In this document: positions 44,697 to 54,768 of the stretch, piece by piece | Layout of the letters: each line of letters begins with the position of its first letter | How positions within the stretch are numbered: the stretch's first letter is position 1 | Source: Algibacter marinivivus | Lineage (GTDB): Bacteria; Bacteroidota; Bacteroidia; Flavobacteriales; Flavobacteriaceae | Assembly: GCF_003143755.1 (NCBI RefSeq) | Contig: NZ_QFRI01000001.1 | Location: forward strand, 1,510,051 to 1,574,050 | Direction: 5' to 3' | DNA: 64,000 nucleotides | The notes under the pieces: model-generated | Told to the model about the DNA's origin: nothing | What the model saw: only the letters and a program-made list of their open reading frames with translations | The model's database searches: none | Program-made: the position numbers and the translations under genes

Positions 44697-46427
44697 ATGA
44701 AAACACAAACCGCAAATAAAACAGAAGTGGCAGAAAAAACACAACGGATATCAGGTAGCGAAGCTATAGTAAGAAGTTTGATGGCAGAAGGCGTTGATAT
44801 TCTTTATGGATATCCGGGAGGAGCTATCATGCCTGTTTATGATGAATTATACAAGTTTCAAGATAAAATTCATCACGTTTTAACGCGTCATGAACAAGGT
44901 GCTGCACATGCAGCTCAAGGTTACGCACGCATATCTGGAAAAGTAGGTGTTGCTATGGCAACTTCAGGACCAGGAGCAACCAATTTAATTACTGGAATTG
45001 CTGATGCACAAATAGATTCAACACCACTTGTTTGTATTACAGGACAAGTGTTCTCACATTTATTAGGAAGTGATGCATTTCAAGAGACTGATATTGTTGG
45101 GATTTCTACACCGGTAACAAAATGGAATTGTCAAGTGACCAAAGCAGAAGATATTCCTGCGGCTCTTGCAAAGGCATTTTATATTGCAAAAAGCGGACGT
45201 CCAGGACCTGTATTGGTTGATATAACTAAAGATGCTCAGGTTTCAGAATTAGATTTTAAATACGAAAAATGTACAGGTGTTAGGAGTTATTATCCTATAC
45301 CAAAAACGAGTCAGGAGTCTATTAGTGCTGCTGCGGAATTGATTAATAACGCTAAAAAACCAATGATTGTTTGGGGGCAAGGTGTTATTTTAGGTCAAGC
45401 CGAAGAAGAACTAAAAACAGTTATTGAAAAAGCCGGTATTCCATCTGCTTGGACTATTTTAGGTGCTTCTGCATTACCAACAACTCATCCATTAAATATA
45501 GGAATGGTTGGAATGCACGGTAATTATGCGCCTAACAAATTAACAAATGAATGTGATGTGTTAATTGCTATCGGAATGCGTTTTGACGATCGTGTAACTG
45601 GTAAATTAGATACCTATGCAAAACAAGCAAAAATCATTCATTTTGATATTGACCCTGCGGAAATTGATAAAAACGTAAAAACAGATGTGGCTGTTTTAGG
45701 AGATTCAAAAGAAAGTTTAACAATGCTTGCTGACGCTTTAAATGAGAACTCTCATGAGTCTTGGTTGCAAGAATTCAAAGATTTATATGCTATTGAATTT
45801 GAAAAAGTAATTAAAGGCGACCTTCACCCTACAAAAGAAGGATTAACCATGGGCGAAGTATTAAAGCAAATAAATATAGAAAGTAAAGGAAACGCAGCTA
45901 TTGTTTCAGATGTAGGTCAACATCAAATGATTGCTTGTAGATATGCTGATTTTAATGTTTCAAAAAGTAATATTACTTCAGGAGGTTTAGGTACTATGGG
46001 ATTTGCACTTCCAGCAGCTATAGGTGCAAAAATGGCAGCACCAGAACGAGAGGTTGTAGCTATCATCGGAGATGGTGGTTACCAAATGAATATTCAAGAG
46101 TTAGGAACTATTTTTCAGCAGAAAACAGCTGTGAAAATTGTGGTATTAAACAATGAGTTTTTAGGAATGGTACGCCAATGGCAACAATTGTTTTTCGATA
46201 AGCGTTACGCGTCTACAGAAATGACAAATCCAAATTTTGTAGCCATTGCTGAAGGGTATTATATTAAAGCTAGAAAAGTAACCAAACGTGATGAATTGGA
46301 AGAGGCTGTTAAGGAAATGATGGCTTCAAAAGAATCCTATTTCCTAGAGGTTTGTGTAGAGAAAGAAGATAATGTATTTCCAATGATTCCTGCAGGAGCA
46401 TCGGTTTCAGATGTTAGATTAAGTTAA
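44697..46427 (+). CDS. ilvB: acetolactate synthase large subunit
   Basis: 576 residues. TPP Glu region EGVDILYGYPGGAIMPVYDEL, HEQGAAHAAQGYAR, and the C-terminal TPP/Mg motif IIGDGGYQMNIQELGTIFQQ. FAD-region residues MVGMHGNYAPN are present. Condenses pyruvate (or 2-oxobutyrate) to acetolactate. Works with IlvN, encoded 10 bp downstream. Confidence 0.97.
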   Translation: MKTQTANKTEVAEKTQRISGSEAIVRSLMAEGVDILYGYPGGAIMPVYDELYKFQDKIHHVLTRHEQGAAHAAQGYARISGKVGVAMATSGPGATNLITGIADAQIDSTPLVCITGQVFSHLLGSDAFQETDIVGISTPVTKWNCQVTKAEDIPAALAKAFYIAKSGRPGPVLVDITKDAQVSELDFKYEKCTGVRSYYPIPKTSQESISAAAELINNAKKPMIVWGQGVILGQAEEELKTVIEKAGIPSAWTILGASALPTTHPLNIGMVGMHGNYAPNKLTNECDVLIAIGMRFDDRVTGKLDTYAKQAKIIHFDIDPAEIDKNVKTDVAVLGDSKESLTMLADALNENSHESWLQEFKDLYAIEFEKVIKGDLHPTKEGLTMGEVLKQINIESKGNAAIVSDVGQHQMIACRYADFNVSKSNITSGGLGTMGFALPAAIGAKMAAPEREVVAIIGDGGYQMNIQELGTIFQQKTAVKIVVLNNEFLGMVRQWQQLFFDKRYASTEMTNPNFVAIAEGYYIKARKVTKRDELEEAVKEMMASKESYFLEVCVEKEDNVFPMIPAGASVSDVRLS

Positions 46428-46437
46428 GAATAAAGAA

Positions 46438-46971
46438 ATGAGCGAAGACATAAAAACATTCACAATATCTGTTTATACCGAAAATAATATCGGGTTATTG
46501 AATCGTATATCAGCCATTTTTCAGCGCAGACATATTAATATTGAAAGTTTAACAACATCTCAATCTGAAATTGATGGTGTAAATCGTTTTGTAATTGTAG
46601 TTAATATTACAGAGACAAATGCTATCAAGATTGTTAAGCAAATTGAAAAACAAGTAGAAACAATTAGAGCATATTATCATACTGATGAAGAAACCATTTT
46701 TATGGAGTCTGGCATGTTCAAAATAAAATCAGACTTGTTGTTTGATGAACCTCAAATTCAGAATATTATAAAGGAAAGTTACGCTAGAATAGTAACTGTA
46801 AACAAAGAGTTTTTTGTATTAGAGAAATCTGGTAGAAGAAATGAAATAGAATCTTTACGTAGAGATTTAAACGTATTCGGAATTATGCAATTTGTTCGTT
46901 CAGGTAGAATTGCAGTGACAAAAGATGAAATGAAAGTAACTGAAATGCTAACAGCATTTAATAACCAATAA
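46438..46971 (+). CDS. ilvN: acetolactate synthase small (regulatory) subunit
   Basis: 177 residues. N-terminal ACT domain FTISVYTENNIGLLNRISAIFQRRHINIESLT and a C-terminal domain ending FVRSGRIAVTKDEMKV. Gives valine feedback sensitivity to IlvB. Between ilvB and ilvC with short gaps. Confidence 0.95.
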   Translation: MSEDIKTFTISVYTENNIGLLNRISAIFQRRHINIESLTTSQSEIDGVNRFVIVVNITETNAIKIVKQIEKQVETIRAYYHTDEETIFMESGMFKIKSDLLFDEPQIQNIIKESYARIVTVNKEFFVLEKSGRRNEIESLRRDLNVFGIMQFVRSGRIAVTKDEMKVTEMLTAFNNQ

Positions 46972-46992
46972 TAATTACAATTAAATATAACA

Positions 46993-48468
46993 ATGGGAAA
47001 TTATTTTAACACACTATCTTTAAGAGATAAATTAGATCAATTATCGAAGTGTAGATTTATGGACGCTTCAGAATTTGTAGATGGCGTAAATGCATTAAAA
47101 GGTAAAAAAATAGTTATCGTAGGATGCGGAGCTCAAGGGTTAAACCAAGGGTTAAACATGAGAGATTCTGGTTTAGATATTTCTTATGCATTACGTGATG
47201 CTGCTATTGCAGAAAAGCGTCAATCTTTCATTAATGCATCAGAAAATGGATTTACTGTTGGAAATTATCAAGAGTTAATTCCAACTGCAGATCTAGTGTT
47301 AAATTTAACACCAGATAAGCAACATACAAATGCTGTTAATACAGTAATGCCTTTAATGAAAAAAGGAGCAACATTATCATATTCTCATGGGTTTAATATT
47401 GTTGAAGAAGGTATGCAAATCCGTGAAGATCTTACAGTTATTATGGTAGCGCCTAAATGTCCAGGTACTGAAGTTCGCGAAGAATATAAACGTGGTTTTG
47501 GTGTGCCAACCCTTATTGCAGTGCACGAAGAAAATGATCCTGAAGGTAAAGGTTGGGCTCAAGCAAAAGCTTACGCTGTAGCAACAGGAGGTGATAGAGC
47601 TGGTGTTTTAGCATCATCTTTTATTGCTGAGGTAAAATCTGATTTAATGGGGGAGCAAACCATTCTTTGTGGCTTATTACAAACAGGATCTATCCTTTGT
47701 TTTGATAAAATGGTTGAAGAAGGGATTGATGCTGGGTACGCTTCAAAGTTAATTCAATACGGATGGGAAACGGTAACAGAAGGTCTTAAATATGGTGGTG
47801 TAACTAATATGATGGACCGTTTGTCTAACAAAGCAAAAATTAAAGCTTTTGAATTATCAGAAGAATTAAAAGATATCATGCGTCCTTTATTTCAAAAGCA
47901 TATGGATGATATTATTGAAGGACGTTTCTCTTCAGGTATGATGGCAGATTGGGCTAATGATGATAAAGATTTATTAGGATGGAGAGCAGCAACAGCAGAA
48001 ACTAATTTTGAAAAAACACCTGCTGGAGATGTTGAGATTTCTGAGCAAGAGTATTATGATAATGGTGTTTTAATGGTAGCTATGGTAAGAGCTGGTGTTG
48101 AATTAGCTTTTGAAGCTATGACAGATTCTGGAATTATCGATGCTTCGGCTTACTATGAATCTTTACACGAAACACCTCTTATTGCTAACACTATTGCAAG
48201 ACGTAAATTATACGAAATGAATAGTGTGATTTCTGATACCGCTGAGTACGGATGTTATTTATTCGATCATGCTTGTAAGCCTTTATTAACAGACTTTATG
48301 AAAAACATCAAAACGGATGTTATTGGAAAGCCATATGCAAAAGATAATGGAGAAGGAGTTGATAATGCAAAACTTATTGAAGTAAATGCAGCTTTAAGAA
48401 ATCATCCAGTTGAAAAAGTAGGTTCTTTTTTAAGAGCTTCTATGACGGCTATGAAGCCAATAGTATAG
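46993..48468 (+). CDS. ilvC: ketol-acid reductoisomerase, class II (long form)
   Basis: 491 residues, the long form with duplicated knotted domain. NADPH-binding [33 protein letters not shown], catalytic [30 protein letters not shown] and [20 protein letters not shown]. Isomerises and reduces acetolactate. Fourth gene of the cluster. Confidence 0.97.
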   Translation: MGNYFNTLSLRDKLDQLSKCRFMDASEFVDGVNALKGKKIVIVGCGAQGLNQGLNMRDSGLDISYALRDAAIAEKRQSFINASENGFTVGNYQELIPTADLVLNLTPDKQHTNAVNTVMPLMKKGATLSYSHGFNIVEEGMQIREDLTVIMVAPKCPGTEVREEYKRGFGVPTLIAVHEENDPEGKGWAQAKAYAVATGGDRAGVLASSFIAEVKSDLMGEQTILCGLLQTGSILCFDKMVEEGIDAGYASKLIQYGWETVTEGLKYGGVTNMMDRLSNKAKIKAFELSEELKDIMRPLFQKHMDDIIEGRFSSGMMADWANDDKDLLGWRAATAETNFEKTPAGDVEISEQEYYDNGVLMVAMVRAGVELAFEAMTDSGIIDASAYYESLHETPLIANTIARRKLYEMNSVISDTAEYGCYLFDHACKPLLTDFMKNIKTDVIGKPYAKDNGEGVDNAKLIEVNAALRNHPVEKVGSFLRASMTAMKPIV

Positions 48469-48497
48469 TATCGAACTCAACTAAACTATATATTGTT

Positions 48498-48535
48498 AAA
48501 ACCTGTCGGATGTTTTTCATCTTGACAGGTTTTTT
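48498..48535 (+). terminator. terminator between ilvC and ilvA
   Basis: AAAACCTGTC (48498-48507) and GACAGGTTTT (48524-48533) with a run of T; so ilvA may have its own promoter or depend on read-through. Confidence 0.8.
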
Positions 48536-48588
48536 ATTAGGGTAAATTGTAACTTGCATTATAGTTTTAGAACTATAAATTATGAAAG

Positions 48589-49854
48589 ATGAATCAAGAA
48601 AAAGACACTTATTTTCCTACTATAGATAGTGTTAAAGCAGCAGTTAAAACTATACAAAAAGTTTCTGCAGTAACACCTTTAGGTCGAAGTTTGAGATATT
48701 CAAAACAATTTGACGCTAATATTTTTTTAAAGCGGGAAGATTTACAACAAGTACGTTCGTACAAAATTCGTGGAGCTTATAATAAAATTAGTTCGTTAAC
48801 TTCTGCTGATTCTAGTAATGGTGTGGTTTGTGCCAGTGCAGGAAATCATGCACAAGGTGTGGCTTTGTCTTGTAAGTTGTTAAAAATAAAAGGTACTATT
48901 TATATGCCAGCTCCAACACCAAACCAAAAGGTAGAACAAGTTAAAATGTTTGGAGAAGATTTTATTGAAATTAAATTGGAAGGCGATACTTTTGATGATT
49001 CTTATCACGCAGCAATGGCAGAATGTAATGAGTTAGGTAAAACGTTTATTCACCCATTTAATGACGAAAAAGTTATTGAAGGACAAGCTACAATTGGTTT
49101 AGAAATTATAGATCAATCTAATGTGTATATTGATTATGTTTTTATTGCAGTTGGAGGTGGTGGTTTAGCAGCAGGTTTGTCAACGGTATTTAAGGAGTTA
49201 TCTCCAAATACAAAAATCATTGGAGTTGAACCAGAAGGAGCACCTTCAATGAGTCAATCAATCAAAAAAAATAAGAATACAGAGTTAAAATTTATTGAGA
49301 AATTTATTGATGGTGCTGCGGTAAAACGTGTTGGCGATTTAAACTTTGCAATATGTAAAGAAAATTTAGATGATATGGTTACAGTGCCTGAAGGCAAAGT
49401 ATGCGAAACTATTTTAGAGCTTTACAATAAAGATGCAATTGTAGTTGAACCTGCAGGAGCTTTGAGTATTTCAGCTTTAGATTTTTATACAGAAAAAATA
49501 AAAGGTAAAAACGTAGTTTGTGTGGTAAGTGGAAGCAATAATGATATTACCAGAACACCTGAAATTAAAGAGCGTGCTTTACTGTATGCAAACTTAAAGC
49601 ATTATTTCATAATTAACTTTCCACAGCGTGCTGGAGCGTTAAAAGAGTTTGTAGTAGATATTTTAGGAGAAAATGATGATATTACATACTTTCAATATGC
49701 TAAAAAAACTAACCGTGAAAATGGTTCAGCAGTCGTTGGTGTACAATTAAAAGATGCTTTAGATTTAGAACCTTTAATTACAAAAATGAAACAAAATAAC
49801 TTTTATGGTGATTATTTAAATGATAAGCCAGATTTGTTTCAGTTTTTGGTTTAA
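48589..49854 (+). CDS. ilvA: threonine ammonia-lyase (deaminase)
   Basis: 421 residues. PLP lysine in VRSYKIRGAYNKISS, phosphate loop VAVGGGGLAAGLS, and a C-terminal regulatory half of about 80 residues with NFPQRAGALKEFVVDILGENDDITYFQYAKKTNRENG resembling a single ACT-like domain, as in the short biosynthetic form. Gives 2-oxobutyrate for isoleucine. Downstream of an intrinsic terminator, last gene of the cluster. Confidence 0.94.
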   Translation: MNQEKDTYFPTIDSVKAAVKTIQKVSAVTPLGRSLRYSKQFDANIFLKREDLQQVRSYKIRGAYNKISSLTSADSSNGVVCASAGNHAQGVALSCKLLKIKGTIYMPAPTPNQKVEQVKMFGEDFIEIKLEGDTFDDSYHAAMAECNELGKTFIHPFNDEKVIEGQATIGLEIIDQSNVYIDYVFIAVGGGGLAAGLSTVFKELSPNTKIIGVEPEGAPSMSQSIKKNKNTELKFIEKFIDGAAVKRVGDLNFAICKENLDDMVTVPEGKVCETILELYNKDAIVVEPAGALSISALDFYTEKIKGKNVVCVVSGSNNDITRTPEIKERALLYANLKHYFIINFPQRAGALKEFVVDILGENDDITYFQYAKKTNRENGSAVVGVQLKDALDLEPLITKMKQNNFYGDYLNDKPDLFQFLV

Positions 49855-49881
49855 TAGATTTTTATTTCTACACAAATCAAT

Positions 49882-49889
49882 TAGTTTTG
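49882..49889 (+). promoter_or_regulatory. -7 box upstream of azurin gene
   Basis: TAGTTTTG matches TAnnTTTG, 21 nt before the start codon. No good -33 box. Confidence 0.45.
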
Positions 49890-49910
49890 TAAATAAAGTT
49901 TAAAACAAAT

Positions 49911-50417
49911 ATGAAAATAATTAGAATAGTAGTTTTAGCCATTTTTTCAATAACTATATTCGCGTGTGGCGGAAAAGAGGAAAAGAAAAAAGAAGGATTC
50001 AGTTACGAGAAAAAATCTGAAGTTTCTCAAAGGGTAGAGAGTAGCCCTAATGATATTACAATTACTGGAAATGATGCTATGCAATTCAACAAAAAAGAAA
50101 TTAAAGTTGAAGCTGGAAAGAAAGTAAAAGTAACATTACGTCATATAGGTAAGATGGATAAGAATGTAATGGGACATAATTTTGTGTTATTGAGGAAAGG
50201 CGTTAATGCTATGGCTTTTGGTAATATGGCTGCATCAGCTAGAGATAATGATTATATTCCTAACGGTACTAAAGACGTTATTGCTCACACGAAAATGCTT
50301 GGTGGAGGAGAAACTGATGTTATTGAATTTGACGCTCCTGAAGCTGGAACTTACGAGTTTTTATGTAGTTTTCCAGGACATTCAGCTATAATGAAAGGTA
50401 AGTTTATTGTAGAGTAG
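49911..50417 (+). CDS. azurin (lipid-anchored type I copper protein)
   Basis: 168 residues. Lipoprotein signal with Cys at ITIFACGGKE, a Lys/Glu linker, then an azurin domain: ITITGNDAMQFNKKEIKVEAG, copper-ligand His in VMGHNFVLL and the C-terminal ligand loop FLCSFPGHSAIMKGKF (Cys, His, Met). A periplasmic single-electron carrier tethered to a membrane. Confidence 0.93.
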   Translation: MKIIRIVVLAIFSITIFACGGKEEKKKEGFSYEKKSEVSQRVESSPNDITITGNDAMQFNKKEIKVEAGKKVKVTLRHIGKMDKNVMGHNFVLLRKGVNAMAFGNMAASARDNDYIPNGTKDVIAHTKMLGGGETDVIEFDAPEAGTYEFLCSFPGHSAIMKGKFIVE

Positions 50418-50420
50418 ATT

Positions 50421-51224
50421 TTAATCTAAATTAAATATTTCAATATTTTTAAATTCTACAGGGTGGCTTTCACTTTGTAAAGAAATATAGCCACCTTTAA
50501 GTGGCTGATTTACTTTTGAATTCCATACCTCTTGATTATGATCCACTTTTCCACCTATATGTGGCTTTGTATAACGCAAAACTTCTTTACCATTAATAAA
50601 GTGTTTGATTAGAGAATCGTTTCTGACTTCAATTTCTACATGAACCCATTGATCACTATGATAGGTTTTTGACGTCGATTTTATGATATGTTCAGTAACT
50701 AAAGAGTCTTTATAAACAACATGAGTACCTGGAGTACATAAATTTCCTGTTGAACGCTCATCGATACTGTTACCGCCTAAAAGTTGTACTTCAATTGAAA
50801 CAGGAAAGTTTTGTTTCAATCCCATGTTTTTTGGGTCTTCACAATGGATCATAATGCCACTATTTCGTATTGCCCATGGTCTTCCTCCTGCTACCTGTTC
50901 TCCTGTAAAACGATAATCCATTCTAAATTTGTAATTACTGTAAGGGCTTTTATAAAATAAGTGACCAAAAGTATTGTTAAAGGAATCGTAGGCTTTATAG
51001 CTTACCTTAAGAATACCTTCCTCTACTGTAAATGTATTATTATGGTTATCACCATATTTATAACCTTTTATTTTTGGTGTCCAGCCCTCTAAATCTTTTC
51101 CGTTAAACAGTTTAACCCACTGTTCCTTTTCTGTATTTGGTATTTTAGTTTTTTTGTTTTTACAGGAATATGCAATGCATAGCAATAAGATAAAAACCGA
51201 CAGTACATTATTATAAAATTTCAT
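50421..51224 (-). CDS. DUF1080 / 3-keto-disaccharide hydrolase-type lipoprotein
   Basis: 267 residues from the ATG at 51224 (MKFYNNVLSVFILLLCIAYSC), preferred to the upstream ATG at 51275 because it gives a lipoprotein signal and avoids overlap. The mature part has the laminin-G-like fold pattern of DUF1080: WVKLFNGKDLEGWTPKIKGY, FRMDYRFTGEQVAGGRPWAIRNSGIMIHCED and a C-terminal GGYISLQSESHPVEFKNIEIF. The family acts on 3-keto-sugars. Last gene of the minus-strand arm. Confidence 0.85.
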   Translation of the reverse strand: MKFYNNVLSVFILLLCIAYSCKNKKTKIPNTEKEQWVKLFNGKDLEGWTPKIKGYKYGDNHNNTFTVEEGILKVSYKAYDSFNNTFGHLFYKSPYSNYKFRMDYRFTGEQVAGGRPWAIRNSGIMIHCEDPKNMGLKQNFPVSIEVQLLGGNSIDERSTGNLCTPGTHVVYKDSLVTEHIIKSTSKTYHSDQWVHVEIEVRNDSLIKHFINGKEVLRYTKPHIGGKVDHNQEVWNSKVNQPLKGGYISLQSESHPVEFKNIEIFNLD

Positions 51225-51237
51225 TATCCTATCATTT

Positions 51238-51867
51238 TTATAAAGACCAAGCATTACTGTTAGGGACATCTTCAAGAGGAATACACCCTTTTTGCTCCCC
51301 AGGAATTGGATCGTAATTTAGTATCGTTTCCCCTACTTTTTCAGAAGTATAATATCCAAATAACGTATATCGTCTTACGGATAGTAAAAAATTATACAAC
51401 AAATAATTACCCATATCAGTCTTAGATATACTTTCTAATGGCTGTCTCTGCAATTTTAAAAGTGCCTGTTCAGTAGTCTCAGAAATCTTAAAATAAGATC
51501 CTAAAAGGGTTTCATATTGGGCTTTATTTCCTTCTACAACTTCTATATCAAACTTTGTCTTAAAAGCTTCACCAAATATTAAAGCACCCTTTTTGAAAAT
51601 ATCTTGATTTTGTTTTTTCTCGATATCTGCATACATCAAATCTAAAAATTGCGGCACATTAACATCTAGAGCTCCAGGAGTATTTGTCTTAGGCAAAATA
51701 ATGTCCGTTAAATGTGTTACCATATGTTTCTCATCTACCGACAAAAATAAAGGTGTCCATCCACTAGCCTCAGCAGTGCAAGACGACAACATATTAAATA
51801 TTGTTGGAGATGCAACAGTATAACCTAAACCAATACTTAAGTTTTTTAAAGCGGTTCTTCTATCCAT
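51238..51867 (-). CDS. gluconate 2-dehydrogenase subunit 3-family protein
   Basis: 209 residues from the ATG at 51867. N-terminal MDRRTALKNLSIGLGYTVASP has a Tat-like twin Arg; the following domain contains VDEKHMVTHLTDIILPKTNTPGALDVNVPQFLDLMYADIEKKQNQDIFKKG, the small-subunit pattern. It starts 4 bp after the GMC oxidoreductase gene and is its probable partner and Tat carrier. Confidence 0.85.
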   Translation of the reverse strand: MDRRTALKNLSIGLGYTVASPTIFNMLSSCTAEASGWTPLFLSVDEKHMVTHLTDIILPKTNTPGALDVNVPQFLDLMYADIEKKQNQDIFKKGALIFGEAFKTKFDIEVVEGNKAQYETLLGSYFKISETTEQALLKLQRQPLESISKTDMGNYLLYNFLLSVRRYTLFGYYTSEKVGETILNYDPIPGEQKGCIPLEDVPNSNAWSL

Positions 51868-51871
51868 AACC

Positions 51872-53584
51872 TTAGGCTTTTGTATTTTTTTTAAACTCTT
51901 GGGCCGCATGATTTGCAGCTCTGGCTGTAAGTGCCATATAAGTCAACGATGGATTTTGACACGCAGATGAAGTCATGCAAGCACCATCGGTTACATACAC
52001 ATTAGGCACTGCATGTATCTGGTTATGTTTATTTAAAACCGATGTTTTGGGATCATGTCCCATTCTTGCAGCACCCATTTCATGAATGGCTATTCCGGGA
52101 GTGCTTTCAGGATTATTACCTATCACATTTTTAAATCCAGCAGCTTTTAACATAGCCACTGCCTGTTCTGTAATGTCTTCTTTCATTTTAATTTCGTTAT
52201 CCCTAAAAGTAACATCAAAATTTACCGTTGGCAAGCCCCAGTCGTCTAGCTTTTCATAATTTAAAGTCATTTTATTATCATGATAGGGCAAACATTCTCC
52301 AAAACCACCCATACCAATCCGCCAATGTCCGGGTTTCATCAAGTCTTCTTTTAAATCTTCGCCATAACTAAGTTCTCCTAAACCGCTTTTCCAACTTGTT
52401 CTACTAGCGCTTCCTTGATAACCATAACCACGTAAAAAGTCTTTATGTTGAGTTTTTTCGTCCAAATTTCTGAAACGTGGAATATAAAATCCATTAGGGC
52501 GACGCCCTTTATAATAAAACTCTTCAAAACCTTCTACTTTAGCAGAAGCACCAGATTTTGATAAATGATCCATAATATTATGCCCCAACTCTCCACTGTC
52601 ATTGCCTAACCCATTAGGGAATCTTTCAGACTTTGATTGCATTAAGATACTAGCTGATCCTATTGTAGAGGCACAACTAAAAATTATAGAAGCTCTAAAG
52701 AAAATTTTTTCTCGGGTTTCAGCATCAATAATTCTAACTCCAGAAGCCACGCCTTTTTCGTCATCATAAATTATTTCATAAGCAATAGAGTTGGGTCTCA
52801 AATGCATATTTCCTGTGCGTTCTGCAGCAGGAAGTGTTGAAGAGTTACTGCTAAAATACCCACCAAATGGACATCCTCTAACACATCTATTTCTAAATTG
52901 ACAATTAGAACGCCCCTCATGTACAGCATCACCTGTTTTGTTGGCTGATCGTCCTATGGTTAGTAAACGGTCATCAAAATTTTCTTCTAATTTTTTTTGA
53001 AAATCAAGCTCCACACAGTTTAGCTCCATGGGTTTGGATAATTTTCCATCAGGTAAATGAGATAGCCCTAAATTTTGTCCCGATACACCAATAAATGTTT
53101 CTACTTTATCATACCAAGGCGAAATATCCTTGTATCGTATAGGCCAATCTACACCATGACCATCTTTTTTATTGGCTTCAAAATCTAAATCACTTAAGCG
53201 GTACGATTGTCTTGCCCACATTAGCGATCTGCCACCCACATGATAACCTCGAATCCAATTAAAGGGTTTTACTTGATTATAAGGATGCTTAAAATCATTA
53301 ACAAACCAATGTTGACTTGTAGGGCCCAATATATACGACTTGTTTTGTATGGGTTGTTTTGCTACATCTACAGGGTTTTTGGTACCTCTGTATTTAAGAT
53401 CCCATGGGTCATCATACATAGTAGGATAATCTTCAATATGTTTTACCATGCGTCCCCGATCTAAAACTAAAGTTTTTAGTCCGTTTTCACAAAGTTCTTT
53501 AGCTGCCCAACCTCCACTTATACCAGTACCAATAACAATGGCATCGTAAACGGTAGGGTATTCGGTTATCTTATCTTCAATCAT
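51872..53584 (-). CDS. GMC-family FAD-dependent sugar dehydrogenase (large subunit)
   Basis: 570 residues. FAD motif DAIVIGTGISGGWAAKELCENGLKTLVLDRG, VGGRSLMWARQSYRL, the four-Cys segment NCQFRNRCVRGCPFGGYFSSNSS, and C-terminal YVTDGACMTSSACQNPSLTYMALTARAANHAAQ. No signal peptide, so it would leave the cytoplasm with the Tat-bearing small subunit. Such complexes oxidise sugar C-3 or C-1 hydroxyls; C-3 is likely here given the DUF1080 neighbour. Confidence 0.88.
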   Translation of the reverse strand: MIEDKITEYPTVYDAIVIGTGISGGWAAKELCENGLKTLVLDRGRMVKHIEDYPTMYDDPWDLKYRGTKNPVDVAKQPIQNKSYILGPTSQHWFVNDFKHPYNQVKPFNWIRGYHVGGRSLMWARQSYRLSDLDFEANKKDGHGVDWPIRYKDISPWYDKVETFIGVSGQNLGLSHLPDGKLSKPMELNCVELDFQKKLEENFDDRLLTIGRSANKTGDAVHEGRSNCQFRNRCVRGCPFGGYFSSNSSTLPAAERTGNMHLRPNSIAYEIIYDDEKGVASGVRIIDAETREKIFFRASIIFSCASTIGSASILMQSKSERFPNGLGNDSGELGHNIMDHLSKSGASAKVEGFEEFYYKGRRPNGFYIPRFRNLDEKTQHKDFLRGYGYQGSASRTSWKSGLGELSYGEDLKEDLMKPGHWRIGMGGFGECLPYHDNKMTLNYEKLDDWGLPTVNFDVTFRDNEIKMKEDITEQAVAMLKAAGFKNVIGNNPESTPGIAIHEMGAARMGHDPKTSVLNKHNQIHAVPNVYVTDGACMTSSACQNPSLTYMALTARAANHAAQEFKKNTKA

Positions 53585-53777
53585 TTAAAAATTAAATCTT
53601 TGTTAGGGTAAATTGATAATTAAATATTGCAAAATTTAATGAATTATTAATTAAATTCTTAATTATTCGAAAATTAATTAATTTGCATGAATTAAAAGTT
53701 TATTTTTCTACTAAATAAAACAAATTATGATATTTTCTTTTTAGAAAATTTTCAATAAACGACTAACGAATCAATTT

Positions 53778-54740
53778 ATGAGAAGACGCGATTTTGTAAA
53801 AAAAACATCTAAAGCAAGTTTAGGGATAGCTACATTAGGCATGTATGCTTGTAAAAATGCAACAAAACAGCAAGTACAACAGGATATTAATGTAGAGAAA
53901 AAAGAAGCGGACTTGTTTTTTAAAATTTCTTTGGCGCAATGGTCGTTACATAATGCCTTGTTTGATAAGAAGATGAATAATCTTGATTTTGCAGCTGCTT
54001 CCAGAGGTTTTGGGTGTGAAGGTTTGGAGTATGTAAATGCTTTTTTTAAAGATAAAGCTACAGATAAAGCGTATTTAAAAGAGATGAACAATAGAGCAGA
54101 TGCCGAAGGTCAACAAAATGTGTTAATCATGATTGATGGTGAAGGCGAATTAGCGCACCCTGATAAAAAAGCACGATTACAAGCGATTAAAAATCATCAT
54201 AAATGGGTAGATGCTGCTCACTTTTTAGGCTGTCATGCCATTCGTGTTAATTTAGCGGGAGGGGTTAATAAGGTAGATGCAGCAAAAGTTGCAGTAGATT
54301 CCTTAGAGCAACTCTCAGCGTATGCAAAAGATTCTAATATTAATATTTTAGTTGAAAACCACGGTGGCTTTTCTTCAAATGGTGAATGGATGTCTGGAGT
54401 GTTTTCAAATGTAAAAAGTGAAAATTGTGGCACCTTGCCAGATTTTGGAAATTTCTGTATCACAAAAGATAAAGACCGTAATTGTTTAGAGGCTTACGAT
54501 AGGTATAAAGGTATGGAAGCATTGCTCCCTTTTGCTAAAGCGGTAAGCGCAAAGTCTTATGATTTTGATGCTAACGGTAACGAAACCACTATAGATTTTA
54601 TGAAAGTGATGAACATGGTAAAGGACGTAAATTATACAGGATTTGTAGGTGTTGAATATGAAGGTAAGCGTTTACCCGAAGATGAAGGTATAAAAGCAAC
54701 CAGAGATTTATTGCTTAAAGTGGGGAAACAACTGTCTTAA
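53778..54740 (+). CDS. exported TIM-barrel sugar isomerase/epimerase-like protein
   Basis: 320 residues. A Tat-like signal MRRRDFVKKTSKASLGIATLGMYAC with a possible lipobox Cys, then an AP-endonuclease-2/xylose-isomerase-like barrel: FKISLAQWSLHNALF, ILVENHGGFSSNGEW, LPDFGNFCI and TGFVGVEYEGKRL. First gene of the plus-strand arm of the sugar cluster, divergent from the GMC gene. Substrate unknown. Confidence 0.83.
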   Translation: MRRRDFVKKTSKASLGIATLGMYACKNATKQQVQQDINVEKKEADLFFKISLAQWSLHNALFDKKMNNLDFAAASRGFGCEGLEYVNAFFKDKATDKAYLKEMNNRADAEGQQNVLIMIDGEGELAHPDKKARLQAIKNHHKWVDAAHFLGCHAIRVNLAGGVNKVDAAKVAVDSLEQLSAYAKDSNINILVENHGGFSSNGEWMSGVFSNVKSENCGTLPDFGNFCITKDKDRNCLEAYDRYKGMEALLPFAKAVSAKSYDFDANGNETTIDFMKVMNMVKDVNYTGFVGVEYEGKRLPEDEGIKATRDLLLKVGKQLS

Positions 54741-54768
54741 AAATAAAACCAACCAAACTAAATAAATT